This document shows positions 13,701 to 22,989 of a stretch of DNA of 64,000 nucleotides, one piece after another. Source of the DNA: Trichomonas vaginalis G3 (taxonomy: Eukaryota; Parabasalia; Trichomonadida; Trichomonadidae); NCBI RefSeq assembly GCF_026262505.1, contig NC_067205.1:22353585-22417584 (forward strand), in the 5' to 3' direction. Position numbers and translations under genes: made by a program. The notes beneath the pieces were generated by a model that was given only the letters and a program-made list of their open reading frames with translations, did not search any database and had not been told where the DNA came from. Every line of letters begins with the position of its first letter. Positions within the stretch are counted from its first letter, which is position 1.

Positions 13701-14174
13701 CAAGCATTTCAAGCAATTGTTACCGATAAACAATTTTATGATAAAAACATTTTCAAATTCGCACCATTTGATTTCTTTTGTTTTGATGAGAAATTTAAAC
13801 CTAAATTAAAGAATAAAGCTGAAGAAAAAGCACATGAGAAAAAATTATTGGGTTTAGCAATTGAGAAACAAGGTGATAACATGGTTGCTTTATGTCCTAA
13901 GTGTTATACATCATTCAACGGTTCAATTGATGGAAGTGATTTTAAAAAGATTGCACAAAAAATGAAAGGTGTTAGTTTACGACAAAATAAGCAATTAACA
14001 CCTAAAAAATATTTGGATATAATAAATGATAAAGTGATATTTGATGGTCAAAATATTAATTTACAACTTAAAAACGGGTCAATGACTCGCTTAACAATTG
14101 GTAAGACTGCATTAACAGGAGCACACACTAAGGCTGTATGTTGTGAAAATGGATGTTGTATGCCATTTATTTAA
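10728..14174 (+). CDS. Polinton A protein-primed-type DNA polymerase B
   Basis: The 1148-residue frame copies element DNA. An N-terminal Cys-Cys...Cys-Cys cluster (CPYCK near residue 131, CEKC near 157) resembles a zinc knuckle. Proofreading motifs are DFETLE (about 212), GFNSGKFDLNL (about 315) and YCNKDVEIM (about 455). Polymerase motifs are DFNSLYPS (about 690), KISLNGSYGY (about 875) and GDTDSSYW (about 972). An HNH-like module sits between exonuclease and polymerase parts at about residues 560-605. The length is typical of Polinton polymerases, and motif spacing fits the protein-primed branch. The integrase gene follows after 125 bp on the same strand. As part of a fossil element it looks whole. 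Confidence 0.93.
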   Translation: MNKNGTAKMNDNQIRAEGRRLFKRFYNIPDGVNPKTRRSYLNEAIDAYEGFDISSESERLARMLNVNIDFYYCDPQPEDVDINKVDFPLVDSIMIDPEFETINILLTQSPCGKLHADRITDVEALTGYRVCPYCKEEVYSIRDDPERKYQRRFLKHCEKCKENNGRLIQDVQLQKTQQPYAPHITKQKIYQWLLAHNLQEYYQPTRYYITFDFETLETKEELQLSECATLNAYLKPFMVSSTVKLNDKTYTRNFCLTSSDSFISDWIEFLFSTCSLVVESNIEQYEELMKSHTLNEKQKEAFKELLDEEFNKVNIIGFNSGKFDLNLILRDLNTAKWKIKSILGSSSQFKQIIVKKTNVPYELRFIDIRNYIAGGTLDQFTQDFGNNKTRVKSFFPYQFITWENYEEELYKEEPFTQDSFYSALTQETISDSDYQIYLNDAKNFKNRLEYFIHYCNKDVEIMIDPIDKIIEETFVYKIDMLHNLSLSSNASMIRYALAYKDFNPNEKYPEEEIESSFELTKKYWKYKIESYKKQDEKAERDTKNNVSMDDFQYYHDLILSSKCKMCGKAFTYANKPTLDRIDNEKPHTKENCQLMCCYCNVVKSNKDEDVQRLRINLRNYALKNNLPMTLDSVEAYHILRNVITGGLSNVQHRVNLKGITHINKLSYNPETKTVSNEDTSNIMTHFVGVDFNSLYPSSFSSNPHDFIQYTDHKMYMPGRLNGVIICDTATKKAKALGIIKKKNTLFVAEVKGHIDEKYINDYINFLPIIRNFDIITDEKTIGSFMYNYMKSNNLPVDQKQRKLTQLASTHNQYQPFSSYYLWYLIDRFHFIIDDIQSILTFTKNTCFNEFANKFMNERQKAELEGNKGKSLFCKISLNGSYGYDAMNTQNYAKTKIMNAQKARVACMSNKFKNIREIGEDTYQVMLKDRFYRCDTCLQEAFFTLDNAKYWYLVFIYDFMYKCMDVNRFHFIEGDTDSSYWAIAGDPNFPNTQAFQAIVTDKQFYDKNIFKFAPFDFFCFDEKFKPKLKNKAEEKAHEKKLLGLAIEKQGDNMVALCPKCYTSFNGSIDGSDFKKIAQKMKGVSLRQNKQLTPKKYLDIINDKVIFDGQNINLQLKNGSMTRLTIGKTALTGAHTKAVCCENGCCMPFI
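12405..12552 (+). other. HNH-endonuclease-like module inside the polymerase frame
   Basis: The encoded segment has a CKMCG zinc knuckle, then LDRIDN, then PHTKENCQLMCCYCN and KSNKD. This is the usual order of an HNH (McrA-like) fold: Cys-x2-Cys, a Asp-Arg-Ile-Asp strand, a His, and a second Cys pair. It lies in frame between the exonuclease and palm motifs, where protein-primed polymerases normally carry a TPR1-type insertion. Flanking residues look continuous, and no intein or intron boundary was seen. Confidence 0.8.
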
Positions 14175-14299
14175 TACAATTTAAAACTTTATTTTTTAAT
14201 GAAATACCACAGAAGAGACAAAAGGAACCGTTAATGATGGTTTTGATTCTTGATCAAAGAGGCGGGCACCCTTAAAACACTTATTTTATTTTTATATAA

Positions 14300-15787
14300 A
14301 TGGATAGTGTATATTTAAAAAGATTGATTGATGATTTAATATTTAATCAAAATTTTCTTAGTTATTATGATTTAAAAGCATATCTCCAAGACTATGATAA
14401 CACTATAACGGGTGATGATATGGATTATTATTTTCCATATTATAATAATGAAATTTTGAAATATCATAATAGAATAATTTCTAAAATTAAAGACAAAATT
14501 GAAAATAATGAATATAAAAAGGGAAAAACTAAATCACAACTTAAACAATTGAAAGATTTCAAAAATAAAATATTAACAGAAAAAGATATTGATGAATTAT
14601 ATAATTTATATAATCCTGAGCCGCAAAATCAAAAGGAACAACAGCTAAATGATGCACAAGCTTTAATTTATGATTCATTAGTTAAACCATATTCAGCCCG
14701 ACTTTTAAATGAAGATCAACTTTTGGAATTCATCCTTCAACATAAACTCGAAGCGGGAAAGTATATCAAACCTTTATATACAACATATTTAAGACAAATG
14801 AATAGAATACATCCAGAATTAATGAAGGGGGGAATGAATTCCAAAACTTCATCATCCAAAATCAAAGCAGATAAAATTAAACCACCTGCAATACCAAAAC
14901 CGCCTCCTCCTTCAGTTAATCCTTCATCATTCACTTTATTATATCCATTTCAAACATTAAAGAAGCAAAAAGATTTTAAAAAGGGTTTCAAGATATTAAA
15001 TAAACCAACTGACCCGAAAATTCAACCGTTAAAGGAAAAATTTAGTCGCCCTTCATTTGCACTATATCCATATTCATACGAAATCGATCATCTGGAATAT
15101 TCAAAAGGAAACGTTACTTATTTATTTGCCATTAACATTAACACTAGATATTTATATTGCATTCCGGTGAAAGGGAAAACAGAACAGGAAACAAGAAGAG
15201 CTATACAATACTTACTAGATCATGAAAGAGTAGATAATATAAGGGGTGATGGTGATAAAGGATTTCAGGCAGCTATGACTCATTATTTCCCACAAATTAA
15301 TTTTTTCTTTTCATCCTCTCCATATACGTTTCATAATAAAATAGTTGATGCGGTAATGAGAACTCTTAGAGATGCGTTAGGGGTTAACGGTCAGATATAC
15401 TGGGATGGAAATCATGACTCCATCATACAACAGTTAGTATATTATTACAATAATACATGGCATAGAACTATAAACATGAAACCAGTGGAAATGAAAAATG
15501 ATATTTCAAAAGAATGGGAATATATTAGAAAGCAAATGGAAAGGTTGAATGATGTTAAACGTGAACAAATTAATTCGGGGCTCATGAATTTTAAACAAGG
15601 GGATAAAGTTTTGATTCATCTCGATTATGGAAAAACTGATAAATCAATGACAAAAAGAAGACGAAGATTTGACACAATAGCTGAATTTGTTAGATATATT
15701 AACGGCAATGCATTAGTTGAAGTTGACAATAAATTAATAGAAATTCCGATTTATTTTATTACTCCATTATATTTAAATAATATTTAA
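14300..15787 (+). CDS. Polinton A retroviral-type integrase
   Basis: The 495-residue frame is expected to insert the element into host DNA. A helical, charged N-terminal half (to about residue 190) is followed by a proline-rich link (PPAIPKPPPPSVNP). The rve catalytic core spans about residues 250-400, with EIDHLEY, a GDGDKGF strand and a helix after NKIVDAVMR, giving spaced acidic residues of the integrase fold. A C-terminal part (about 430-490, GDKVLIHLDYG to FITPLYL) resembles the small DNA-binding tail or chromo-like domain of Polinton integrases. The leader TTTTTATATAA touches the ATG. It is larger than the integrase of Polinton B and only distantly similar to it. Confidence 0.88.
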   Translation: MDSVYLKRLIDDLIFNQNFLSYYDLKAYLQDYDNTITGDDMDYYFPYYNNEILKYHNRIISKIKDKIENNEYKKGKTKSQLKQLKDFKNKILTEKDIDELYNLYNPEPQNQKEQQLNDAQALIYDSLVKPYSARLLNEDQLLEFILQHKLEAGKYIKPLYTTYLRQMNRIHPELMKGGMNSKTSSSKIKADKIKPPAIPKPPPPSVNPSSFTLLYPFQTLKKQKDFKKGFKILNKPTDPKIQPLKEKFSRPSFALYPYSYEIDHLEYSKGNVTYLFAININTRYLYCIPVKGKTEQETRRAIQYLLDHERVDNIRGDGDKGFQAAMTHYFPQINFFFSSSPYTFHNKIVDAVMRTLRDALGVNGQIYWDGNHDSIIQQLVYYYNNTWHRTINMKPVEMKNDISKEWEYIRKQMERLNDVKREQINSGLMNFKQGDKVLIHLDYGKTDKSMTKRRRRFDTIAEFVRYINGNALVEVDNKLIEIPIYFITPLYLNNI

Positions 15788-15807
15788 TTTTTTTTATTTC
15801 GTAAGAA

Positions 15808-16038
15808 ATGAGTGACAACGAAGCAACCAACAGTCCAGACGATGAATATAAAAAGAAGCAGCAATGTGATGGAACTGAAAACGATGAAGAGAGGAAAGAA
15901 ATAATCGAAAAATTAGAAACTTATCGTTCAATCATTAAACTGAGTGAAGCAAAAATAAAAGAATTTAATAGAATAAATAAATTGATTGGAAGAGATGAAT
16001 TTAATAAAGATGAATTTTTAAACTCTATCCAAATTTAA
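15808..16038 (+). CDS. Polinton A small charged protein
   Basis: This 76-residue protein is acidic and lysine-rich, with a helix or short coiled coil in its second half (EERKEIIEKLETYRSIIKL). It follows the integrase by 20 bp on the same strand. Its stop codon overlaps the end of the minus-strand gene at 16035-16199. No family is recognised. Confidence 0.5.
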   Translation: MSDNEATNSPDDEYKKKQQCDGTENDEERKEIIEKLETYRSIIKLSEAKIKEFNRINKLIGRDEFNKDEFLNSIQI

Positions 16039-16199
16039 TTTTTATTTTTCTTTGACAACATCTCTCTTTCCATCATTACTGCATAACCACATTTTCTCAG
16101 TTTTAGTGGTTTGTTATTTTTAGCAAGTTCTCGCATCATTTTTATCGTTTCCTCCCTTGTTATGATTCGTGGTAAATTTTGAGCTTGTGGGGTATCCAT
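16035..16199 (-). CDS. Polinton A small basic protein (54 residues)
   Basis: This frame starts MDTPQAQNLPRIITREE and is strongly basic (KNNKPLKLRKCGYAVMMERE). Read on the minus strand, the ATG is preceded directly by TTTTTATATAA, the same leader type as the integrase gene and close to that of the 17126 gene, which supports it as a real gene. It is convergent with the 76-residue gene, tails overlapping by a few bases. Function unknown; a DNA-binding role is possible from charge only. Confidence 0.5.
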   Translation of the reverse strand: MDTPQAQNLPRIITREETIKMMRELAKNNKPLKLRKCGYAVMMEREMLSKKNKN

Positions 16200-16264
16200 T
16201 TATATAAAAATAAAACTTTGTTATCAGTTATTTTATCGTTAATGGTTTTCAGGTTATTCAATAA

Positions 16265-17062
16265 TTATTTTTGAAGAACTGAAGGTGTCACCATGTCACC
16301 ATGTCACCAGGTCATTTAACTTTTCTGAAAAAATGAGACAACATGACATTTTGACAACACAGGAGGATGGCAGTTATGATTTATTTTTGAAGAACTGAAG
16401 GTGTCACCATGTCACCATGTCACCAGGTCATTTAACTTTTCTGAAAAAGTGTGACAACATGACATTTTGACAACACAGGAGGATGGCAGTTATGATTTAT
16501 TTTTGAAGAACTGAAGGTGTCACCATGTCACCATGTCACCAGGTCATTTAACTTTTCTGAAAAAGTGTGACAACATGACATTTTGACAACACAGGAGGAT
16601 GGCAGTTATGATTTATTTTTGAAGAACTGAAGGTGTCACCATGTCACCATGTCACCAGGTCATTTAACTTTTCTGAAAAAGTGTGACAACATGACATTTT
16701 GACAACACAGGAGGATGGCAGTTATGATTTATTTTTGAAGAACTGAAGGTGTCACCATGTCACCATGTCACCAGGTCATTTAACTTTTCTGAAAAAGTGT
16801 GACAACATGACATTTTGACAACACAGGAGGATGGCAGTTATGATTTATTTTTGAAGAACTGAAGGTGTCACCATGTCACCATGTCACCAGGTCATTTAAC
16901 TTTTCTGAAAAAGTGTGACAACATGACATTTTGACAACACAGGAGGATGGCAGTTATGATTTATTTTTGAAGAACTGAAGGTGTCACCATGTCACCATGT
17001 CACCAGGTCATTTAACTTTTCTGAAAAAATGAGACAACATGACATTTTGACAACACAGGAAA
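16265..17062. repeat. Seven-unit 116-bp tandem array with iterons
   Basis: Units begin at about 16271, 16387, 16503, 16619, 16735, 16851 and 16967, exactly 116 bp apart. Each holds GTCACCATG twice followed by GTCACCAGG, then GTGTGACAACATGACATT and TTGACAACACAGGA, so TGTCA words face TGACA words. The first and last units share the variant AATGAGAC where the inner five have AGTGTGAC. The unit recurs in reverse orientation, once, inside Polinton B at 57332-57420. Confidence 0.95.
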
Positions 17063-17125
17063 TATGATGCAGTCCAAAAATAAAGTTAGTTTTAAAATTA
17101 TTTTTATTTTTTTATTCCTATATAA

Positions 17126-17434
17126 ATGACGGCAACAAACAACAACAGTAACTTTATCATTTCTGATGAACAAGTTATTGATTCATTAGCTGAGGAATTA
17201 GTTGTGGCAGAAACTAAAACCCTCAACGAAAGAATTGGTGAAAACAAGATTGATTTACATAACTACCTCAAACATGATGGAGGAAGAGGAAGGAAAACTG
17301 GTATGGCTTTATTAGTAAATAAAATTTCAAATTTAACGATTATAGATGTTGATATCAATAAATCGTACAATGATGAACTTAAAGAAACAGTTAGAAAAGA
17401 CATTTTATCAAAACTTTCGGAAACTGTGGGATAA
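17126..17434 (+). CDS. Polinton A small protein of unknown function
   Basis: This 102-residue frame begins MTATNNNSNFIISDEQ, with an acidic helix, then NYLKHDGGRGRKTGMALL and a hydrophobic strand (NLTIIDVDI). The leader CCTATATAA sits directly before the ATG, as in other genes of this element. No family is recognised. The end of the frame overlaps a 42-bp repeat copied from the next gene, so the original C-terminus is uncertain. Confidence 0.5.
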   Translation: MTATNNNSNFIISDEQVIDSLAEELVVAETKTLNERIGENKIDLHNYLKHDGGRGRKTGMALLVNKISNLTIIDVDINKSYNDELKETVRKDILSKLSETVG

Positions 17435-17462
17435 AGTAAAAAGAGGAGCGCATAAAGTTTGG
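17421..17462 (+). repeat. 42-bp direct repeat of the downstream gene
   Basis: The segment beginning AAACTGTGGGATAAAG is identical to 17574-17615, which encodes the amphipathic start of the 71-residue gene. This shows a short local duplication inside the fossil. Confidence 0.9.
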
Positions 17463-17552
17463 CACCAAATAGTTAGTCGTCATTTATTAATAAATAAAAA
17501 ATCAAAATTAAAAGATGAAAATGAATTTTTAATTTTAATGAAATAATCAACT

Positions 17553-17768
17553 ATGGCTGCAGGTATATTTAAGAAACTGTGGGATAAAGTAAAAAGAGGA
17601 GCGCATAAAGTTTGGGAAACAATGAAGAAAGGAGCAAATTGGATATTTAAGAATAAAGAAGCAATTAGTGACGTTGCTGAATCAATAACACCAAAAGCCG
17701 CCCCAATAAGAGAAATATTAAATAAAGGAGAAAAAGTTTATCAAAGACTTCAACCGATACTAAGATAA
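17553..17768 (+). CDS. Polinton A amphipathic pVI-like peptide 1
   Basis: This 71-residue protein begins MAAGIFKKLWDKVKRG and continues with a second basic amphipathic helix (KKGANWIFKNKEAI). A short positively charged amphipathic N-terminus is a feature of adenovirus pVI-like minor capsid or membrane-active proteins, and Polintons often carry small proteins of this kind. It shares its start with the facing gene at 17787-18023. The assignment rests on composition only. Confidence 0.5.
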   Translation: MAAGIFKKLWDKVKRGAHKVWETMKKGANWIFKNKEAISDVAESITPKAAPIREILNKGEKVYQRLQPILR

Positions 17769-17786
17769 AAATAATTTATTTTTCCA

Positions 17787-18023
17787 CTATCTACCTCCTA
17801 TTTTATTAAATATTCCTTCAGCTATTCCACCAATTGCGTTACCTGCTTGTGCTCCCATCGCCGGATTACCTGCTTTAGTACCTAATACTCCACCTATGAT
17901 AGTTCCTGCCGTTTTCGCTACTGGTGCCAAAAAGTTTGCAACGGGTTTAATAATATTTTTATGAACCCAACCTGCAGCTTTCTTAATTCCATCCCATAAT
18001 TTTTTAAAGAATCCTGCAGCCAT
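17787..18023 (-). CDS. Polinton A amphipathic pVI-like peptide 2
   Basis: This 78-residue protein begins MAAGFFKKLWDGIKKAAG, close to the start of the facing gene, then becomes glycine/alanine-rich (GTIIGGVLGTKAGNPAMGAQ), as in membrane-inserting or small capsid-associated proteins. The two genes are convergent with 18 bp between their stops. A pVI-like minor virion role is likely but unproven. Confidence 0.55.
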   Translation of the reverse strand: MAAGFFKKLWDGIKKAAGWVHKNIIKPVANFLAPVAKTAGTIIGGVLGTKAGNPAMGAQAGNAIGGIAEGIFNKIGGR

Positions 18024-18089
18024 TTCTGATTTAATATTAATTAAAAAATATATTTCATCACTTATATTCTAATTTTTATTTAATGATAA

Positions 18090-18428
18090 ATGAAACCGAT
18101 TTTGAAAATAAATGAAACAGAGGAGGAAAAAATAAACGTTGTTAAACCAATTACTGAAATAAAATTTTTTTCATCTATTGAAGAATTTAATGACTATTAT
18201 GCTAATAATAAAAAATTATTTGAAGAATTGACAACATGTAAATTGAATAAAATGTTTAAAGTTGATGGATTCAAAATTTCAAAAATAAAAGGAGTGGTTA
18301 GTTTGAAATCTATTCCTCAATCAAGAATCACCTCATTAATGAAAATTGATGATTTAACAAAAAGAATAGAAGAGATTGAAGAAAGAATGAATCAAATAAT
18401 TGATTTCATAAATTCAAATAATCATTAG
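18090..18428 (+). CDS. Polinton A small protein with C-terminal coiled coil
   Basis: This 112-residue protein has a mixed N-terminal part (KPITEIKFFSSIEEFNDYY), a central basic region and a C-terminal helix with coiled-coil spacing (DDLTKRIEEIEERMNQIID). It may be an oligomeric structural or regulatory protein. No family is recognised. It is divergent from the 17787-18023 gene, with 66 bp between the two starts. Confidence 0.5.
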   Translation: MKPILKINETEEEKINVVKPITEIKFFSSIEEFNDYYANNKKLFEELTTCKLNKMFKVDGFKISKIKGVVSLKSIPQSRITSLMKIDDLTKRIEEIEERMNQIIDFINSNNH

Positions 18429-18432
18429 TTTC

Positions 18433-18588
18433 TTAAAGTTCAATGTTGAACTCATCAAATTCTTCTTCATCATTACCATTACCTTTAGCGAGTTTATTTA
18501 CTCTTTCAACTTTATCTTTTGATAGTCTTTCGTTTAATTTTTTCTGAAGTTTTTCGTTACCAAGTTCTAAAATTATATTGTATTTCAT
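18433..18588 (-). CDS. Small acidic-tailed protein at the right edge of Polinton A
   Basis: A 51-residue frame starts MKYNIILELGNEKLQKKLNE and ends in an acidic stretch (NGNDEEEFDEFNIEL). It is convergent with the 112-residue gene with 4 bp between stops, the tight spacing seen elsewhere in this element. It is likely a real small Polinton gene of unknown function, though short enough that chance cannot be ruled out. Confidence 0.4.
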   Translation of the reverse strand: MKYNIILELGNEKLQKKLNERLSKDKVERVNKLAKGNGNDEEEFDEFNIEL

Positions 18589-18600
18589 TATGGTAGTGAA

Positions 18601-20115
18601 TCTTTTACTCGTTTATGAGGTCTTTGATTATGACTTCATTGATTCCATTCAGGATTTAAACAATGTTTAATTAATGTCTTACATTTTTTAAAATGATTTA
18701 TTTCATTATTTCATTATGTATGGGCTGAGTGTAAATGTCTTACAATTTTGAAAATTTTTTAAATCTTAATTTATTCAAAAACGTAAGAATAAAAACCGTA
18801 AGAATCATACATTTTTTACTTCATATGTTAAAAAAAATGATACAAAATCGTTCAATATTGTATGAATTCTTACGTTTACAAAAAAAGTCACACAACCCAT
18901 CCTATCCTACTACTATTATGAGAAACAAACAAAAATGAAAAAGATAGGAATAGCAATGAATAGTGATGTGGGTATAGAAAATGTAAGAGATATGAATGCA
19001 AAGCAATCAGTATTTAGGATATTGACCATAGATTTCGAAAAAAAATGCTGCATATTGAGCGAAAACTATGATTATATTATAAGGCTGTCATTTAAAGCAT
19101 AATGAAACTATTCCCTTTTCATTTTAATCGAATAAGATAGTAAAGATTTTTGAATTAGCTAGAAACTGATGAGATGTTTTCACAAATCAGATTTTTAATC
19201 TCTATAATGCATAATTCACTCAATATCTCAATTTTGATATTGCGAGATATTTTTGCTATCGGTTTCGCAATTTTGACACAATAGCAAGAGGGTTCTATAA
19301 GCATTATTATCAACATAGAATCTGAATATCATATCAGAAAATGTCGCAAATCTGACATTTACCCGACCAAATAGCAAAAATAATTGAATACTTTTCGCAA
19401 AAACTTTAAAAATCGATAAAAATATGAAATATAGATATTAAAGAGACTTTTTATATAATATTCATAAAGATTTTCCAAAAATATGATACCGAAAAATTAA
19501 AAAAGTGACGTCTTGAGTGGAGTCAAAGGTCGAAATTGCTAGCTAAATGTTTTTTTAGCGAAATTGCGTATTGTACGTTTTTTTCGCAAAACGAAACCCT
19601 TATATGTATTATTATAAAAAAGAAAAAATAAAGCACGTTAAAATTTTTCTTTCTTGATTTTTTACAAAATCTACTTAGAATTATGCAAAATATGACTAAA
19701 TAATTATAAATTTCAAGTTAAATTTTAATTTTGATAAATAATTTAAATTTCAAAATATCAAGTTCAGTTCAACTATGTATGTAGTAATTCCTCAATAAAG
19801 TGCCAAAACCCTATTAAAATATATGAACATTTTCAACATTTTAATGTTTTTATTTAAAAATTTGATGGAATATGAGCTTCAAACAATTATTATGTAAATA
19901 AAAATAATTAAATATATGTATTTATTCGTATTACAACCGTAGTAAGTCGATTCTTCCTTTCTTCTACTGAGTTTTGAATTTGATTTCGAATTGTAAAGAG
20001 ATTCAAAGGGAAAATACTAGCGGATAAAAACTACCTCCATGAAAGGGTCATAATGGAGTCAAGTTGTATTTTTTGATATTTTTTGCTTTTCGAGCCTAAA
20101 TAGGTAGCCAAGATA
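18601..20115. other. AT-rich stretch without recognisable genes
   Basis: It includes CGTAAGAAT words near 18780-18810 and several short frames that look accidental. GAGGGTT at about 19290 and ACGAAACCC at about 19598 hint at transposon ends, but the ends do not match and no target duplication is visible. Confidence 0.5.
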
Positions 20116-21051
20116 ATGCCTAAAAATAAGGTTCTAAATTCTGAAGTTTACATGATCCTCTCGTGTGCACCCTTAAACACTCTCAAAATTCTAATTCAAA
20201 ATCGGCTTAGACAAAATTCAAATTATAATGCAATTAAAATCCTAATTTCAAACTCGAAATTTCAAAATAATTATATTTCAAGCGCTGCAAATATATTTAT
20301 CACATATAATGTGAACTACGTTGAATATAAAGTTAATGTATTAAATTGCGGATCTAGATTTAAAGGCCAACATTTTCAACTTTATAATAGAAACGAAGAC
20401 GGTCAAATTAATAGTCAATTGCATGAGAGTGTTTACAGTAATCTTGGAATTCAAGCCGAGTATGCTAATGCAGGTGATTCTGAATACCAAACTGCATTCC
20501 ATATTGAAAATGGAATAAGTAATCTGATGAATAGAATTAATATGACTCATGTTTTTGCCAAAGTTGCAGCAGGATTTTATATTCACCTTGCACGAGGCAC
20601 TGATTCAGCTAAATTCTCTCTATTTTGCTTAATAAGTTCATATAAAGAAGCAGTTCTTGGCTTCAATTCAAATTCAGATCTTAATTACTGCAATATCTTT
20701 AATAACACAGCAGGAGATTGTCAATATGGAATTATTTCTTTTTACTGGCAACCTAATTATCAAATTTACATTGATAACTGTGTGATCTTTAATAATGGTT
20801 GTGAAATGAATACACTAGGAGAAACGAATGTTGGAAGAATTAACATATATGTTACAAATAGTTTCATTGATAACTGCAAAGTTGGTGGTAGTGCTTCTAT
20901 ATCTACTTCTAATGTAACTAATTCATATTATGAATACGACCTACCTTTATTTCAAGTAGAAATGTGTAATATTTATAGTTCGCGGCCTAAGTATAGAATG
21001 AAGAATGGAAATTTTTTAGTTGTAACATCCATGGAATTCGGATTTTTATGA
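20116..21051 (+). CDS. Surface-type repeat-rich protein, family 1, copy A
   Basis: The frame of 311 residues is rich in Asn, Ser and Tyr with short repeated turns such as YCNIFNNTAGDCQYGI and IDNCVIFNNGC, spaced like the rungs of a right-handed beta-helix. Such proteins are abundant in trichomonads and often lie at the surface, but neither a signal peptide nor a membrane anchor is visible here. Sequence shared with copies at 22047 and 26455 begins near residue 50. The first 15 residues are unlike the others, so the native start may be lost and this may be a decayed copy. Confidence 0.5.
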   Translation: MPKNKVLNSEVYMILSCAPLNTLKILIQNRLRQNSNYNAIKILISNSKFQNNYISSAANIFITYNVNYVEYKVNVLNCGSRFKGQHFQLYNRNEDGQINSQLHESVYSNLGIQAEYANAGDSEYQTAFHIENGISNLMNRINMTHVFAKVAAGFYIHLARGTDSAKFSLFCLISSYKEAVLGFNSNSDLNYCNIFNNTAGDCQYGIISFYWQPNYQIYIDNCVIFNNGCEMNTLGETNVGRINIYVTNSFIDNCKVGGSASISTSNVTNSYYEYDLPLFQVEMCNIYSSRPKYRMKNGNFLVVTSMEFGFL

Positions 21052-21098
21052 TCCAAAACAAATAAAGGATTTGATAATAATCTTTATTATCAATATAA

Positions 21099-21530
21099 TT
21101 AATAAGAGATTGCAGTTAAGAGTTTCTCTCGTAGAATCTCGAAATTTGTGAATTGATGTATGATCAGTTTCATGAAACAAGTCGAAGCAGTTGGAAGAGG
21201 CCATGTCTTCTCATCATTTTCGTCGACGTTTTCGAAACAGTTATCGAGTATACACTTATGAAAGGTTTGTAATTCCATGCAGGAACATATGCATATCCTG
21301 AACTGAATCTCAAGAAATCTCTCAAATTTTCTTCACTGAATGTGTTGATCACTTTGAACAACAAATCTGTATCATAGTTCTTAGAGACTAATATCATCTT
21401 GATGTCTTCACTCGTTATCTCTGTTTTTCCTCTGCATAACTGTTCCTAGTACTTCGGTGTCAAAAATTCATTACAAGGAACAGGAGAAACATGTAAAATC
21501 CTCTTCAAATCAATTCTATATTTCTTCTAA
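21099..21530 (-). pseudogene. HECT ubiquitin-ligase C-terminal fragment, copy 1
   Basis: In order along the minus strand the pieces are EITSEDIKMILVSKNYDTD, FSEENLRDFLRFSSGY and WPLPTASTCFMKLI, then a stop after LLTAISY. These match the end of the HECT catalytic lobe, including the conserved TCF cysteine block that accepts ubiquitin. The pieces lie in more than one frame and the large N-terminal part is missing, so this is a host pseudogene. The fragment faces copy A of family 1 tail to tail, and an inverted copy of the same pair lies at 26050-27120. Confidence 0.75.
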
Positions 21531-22046
21531 TCCTTCTAAAATAATTAAACAAAATTTCACTTCAGTTTTGGATAATTGTTTGGTATCCTAATGAATTAAA
21601 ATGTTTTTGATGTAAGTTTATTATATTCATTTACCATAAAAGTAGAGGAAAGTTGTATTTAAACTTCTTCCATTAATCTCTATAATTTATAATCTTAATT
21701 AAATAGTTCTGAAAGTTATTCTACGTTACAGACAACAATCGAGTTTTTATCTTTTTGAAAAGAGATATTCGTATAATTAGGAGCTTTTATAACTTTCCTT
21801 TCTTGTAAATCTTCGAGGTGTTTATATATTCGATAATTTAATATAAGTTTTGGTGAAGGTAGTCACCAATAATAGAAATGTAAACTATTCAAAAATAAAC
21901 GATAAGTATTTTTATTTGCATTTTTCTTGAATTTATGTCTTACATAGTATGTGTTATATTACAATTTTATTTGATCATTTTTTTCAATTTTTGAGTGAAC
22001 TCATTGAAAAGCGTCAGAGTGCATAAAATCATCAACTTTGTGTTAA
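21531..22046. other. AT-rich stretch between pseudogenes
   Basis: I see no coding frame of note. It lies between the HECT fragment and copy B of the family 1 gene. Confidence 0.5.
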
Positions 22047-22981
22047 ATGACGACATCCCTCTTTTTTATTTTCGGTTTTTGCTCAAAGACTGACAACTTA
22101 TGGAATGAATTCTTTCCTGGAGATAATGAAGTACCAAAATCAATTCAAAATAAAAAGAATCCCAAAATCCCGACTTCAAAGGATAGGATTTTCATTAATC
22201 ACAGCATTTTTATATCACTTAAGCGAACTCCCGTAAATATCGATGGTTCGAGAGAGAATAATCTTAAATTTTTAGATGTTTACTCAATCTTTCAAAACAA
22301 TTATATTAGAGAAGGTTCTGTCGCAACTAATATAGATATAAGATCAAATGTTGACTTTTTTGAATATAGAACAACTGTATTAAATTGTGGAACAATATAC
22401 AAAGGACAACATATCAATTTAATGAATGGCAATACAAACTGTTCAATTCTTGATAGCTTATATCATAAACTTGGATTTCCAACATTTGAAGGAATTTATG
22501 AATGCGGTTTTCATCTGAAAATCAATACATGTAAAATCAGTAATATTAATATGACCGACGCCAATGGTATAAAAGCTGCAGGATGTTATATAAAAGTTAA
22601 CTCTGGTTCAATTTTAGTTAACTACTCTATATTTTGCTTATTACGTTCATATAAGGATGCAGTTATTGGTTTTGATTCAAGTACAAATCTTAGTTACTGC
22701 AACATATTTAATAACACAGCAGGAGATTGTAAATACGGGATTCTTTCGTTTTATTCAACTCAGTCGTTGCAAATATATATTGATAATTGCGCAATATTTA
22801 ATAATGGTTGTTATGATTATACTCTGGAAGGAACAAGTGCAAAAAACATTAGCATATATGTCACTAATAGTTTCATTGATAATTGCAAGGTATCTGGTGG
22901 TGCTTCTCTTACAACATCAAATGTAACTAACATATCTTACCAGTATAATCTATCATTAGAAATACCTAGTATTTTTGAATT

Positions 22982-22989
22982 CTCTGATC
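22982..22989 (+). repeat. Target-site duplication of the hAT-like element
   Basis: CTCTGATC here is repeated exactly at 24546-24553. Counting one copy leaves the host reading frame in phase across the insertion. Confidence 0.9.

Larger units (their letters stand above)
9450..18600. mobile_element. Polinton/Maverick A (fossil, incomplete)
   Basis: The diagnostic pair is a family B DNA polymerase of the protein-primed type and a retroviral-type integrase on the same strand, with small Polinton-style genes around them. Parts in order: an unknown region, polymerase, integrase, two small genes, a 116-bp tandem array, and four or five small genes including two pVI-like amphipathic peptides. No major capsid, minor capsid, protease or packaging ATPase is visible. 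Terminal inverted repeats were not recognised, so both ends are approximate. The long frames are mostly whole (perhaps two or three breaks), so the copy looks fairly young but incomplete. Confidence 0.85.

Noticed and set aside
19286-19604. Possible second hAT-like element (GAGGGTT and ACGAAACCC ends)
   Set aside because: The two ends do not match as inverted repeats beyond a few bases and no 8-bp duplication is visible.
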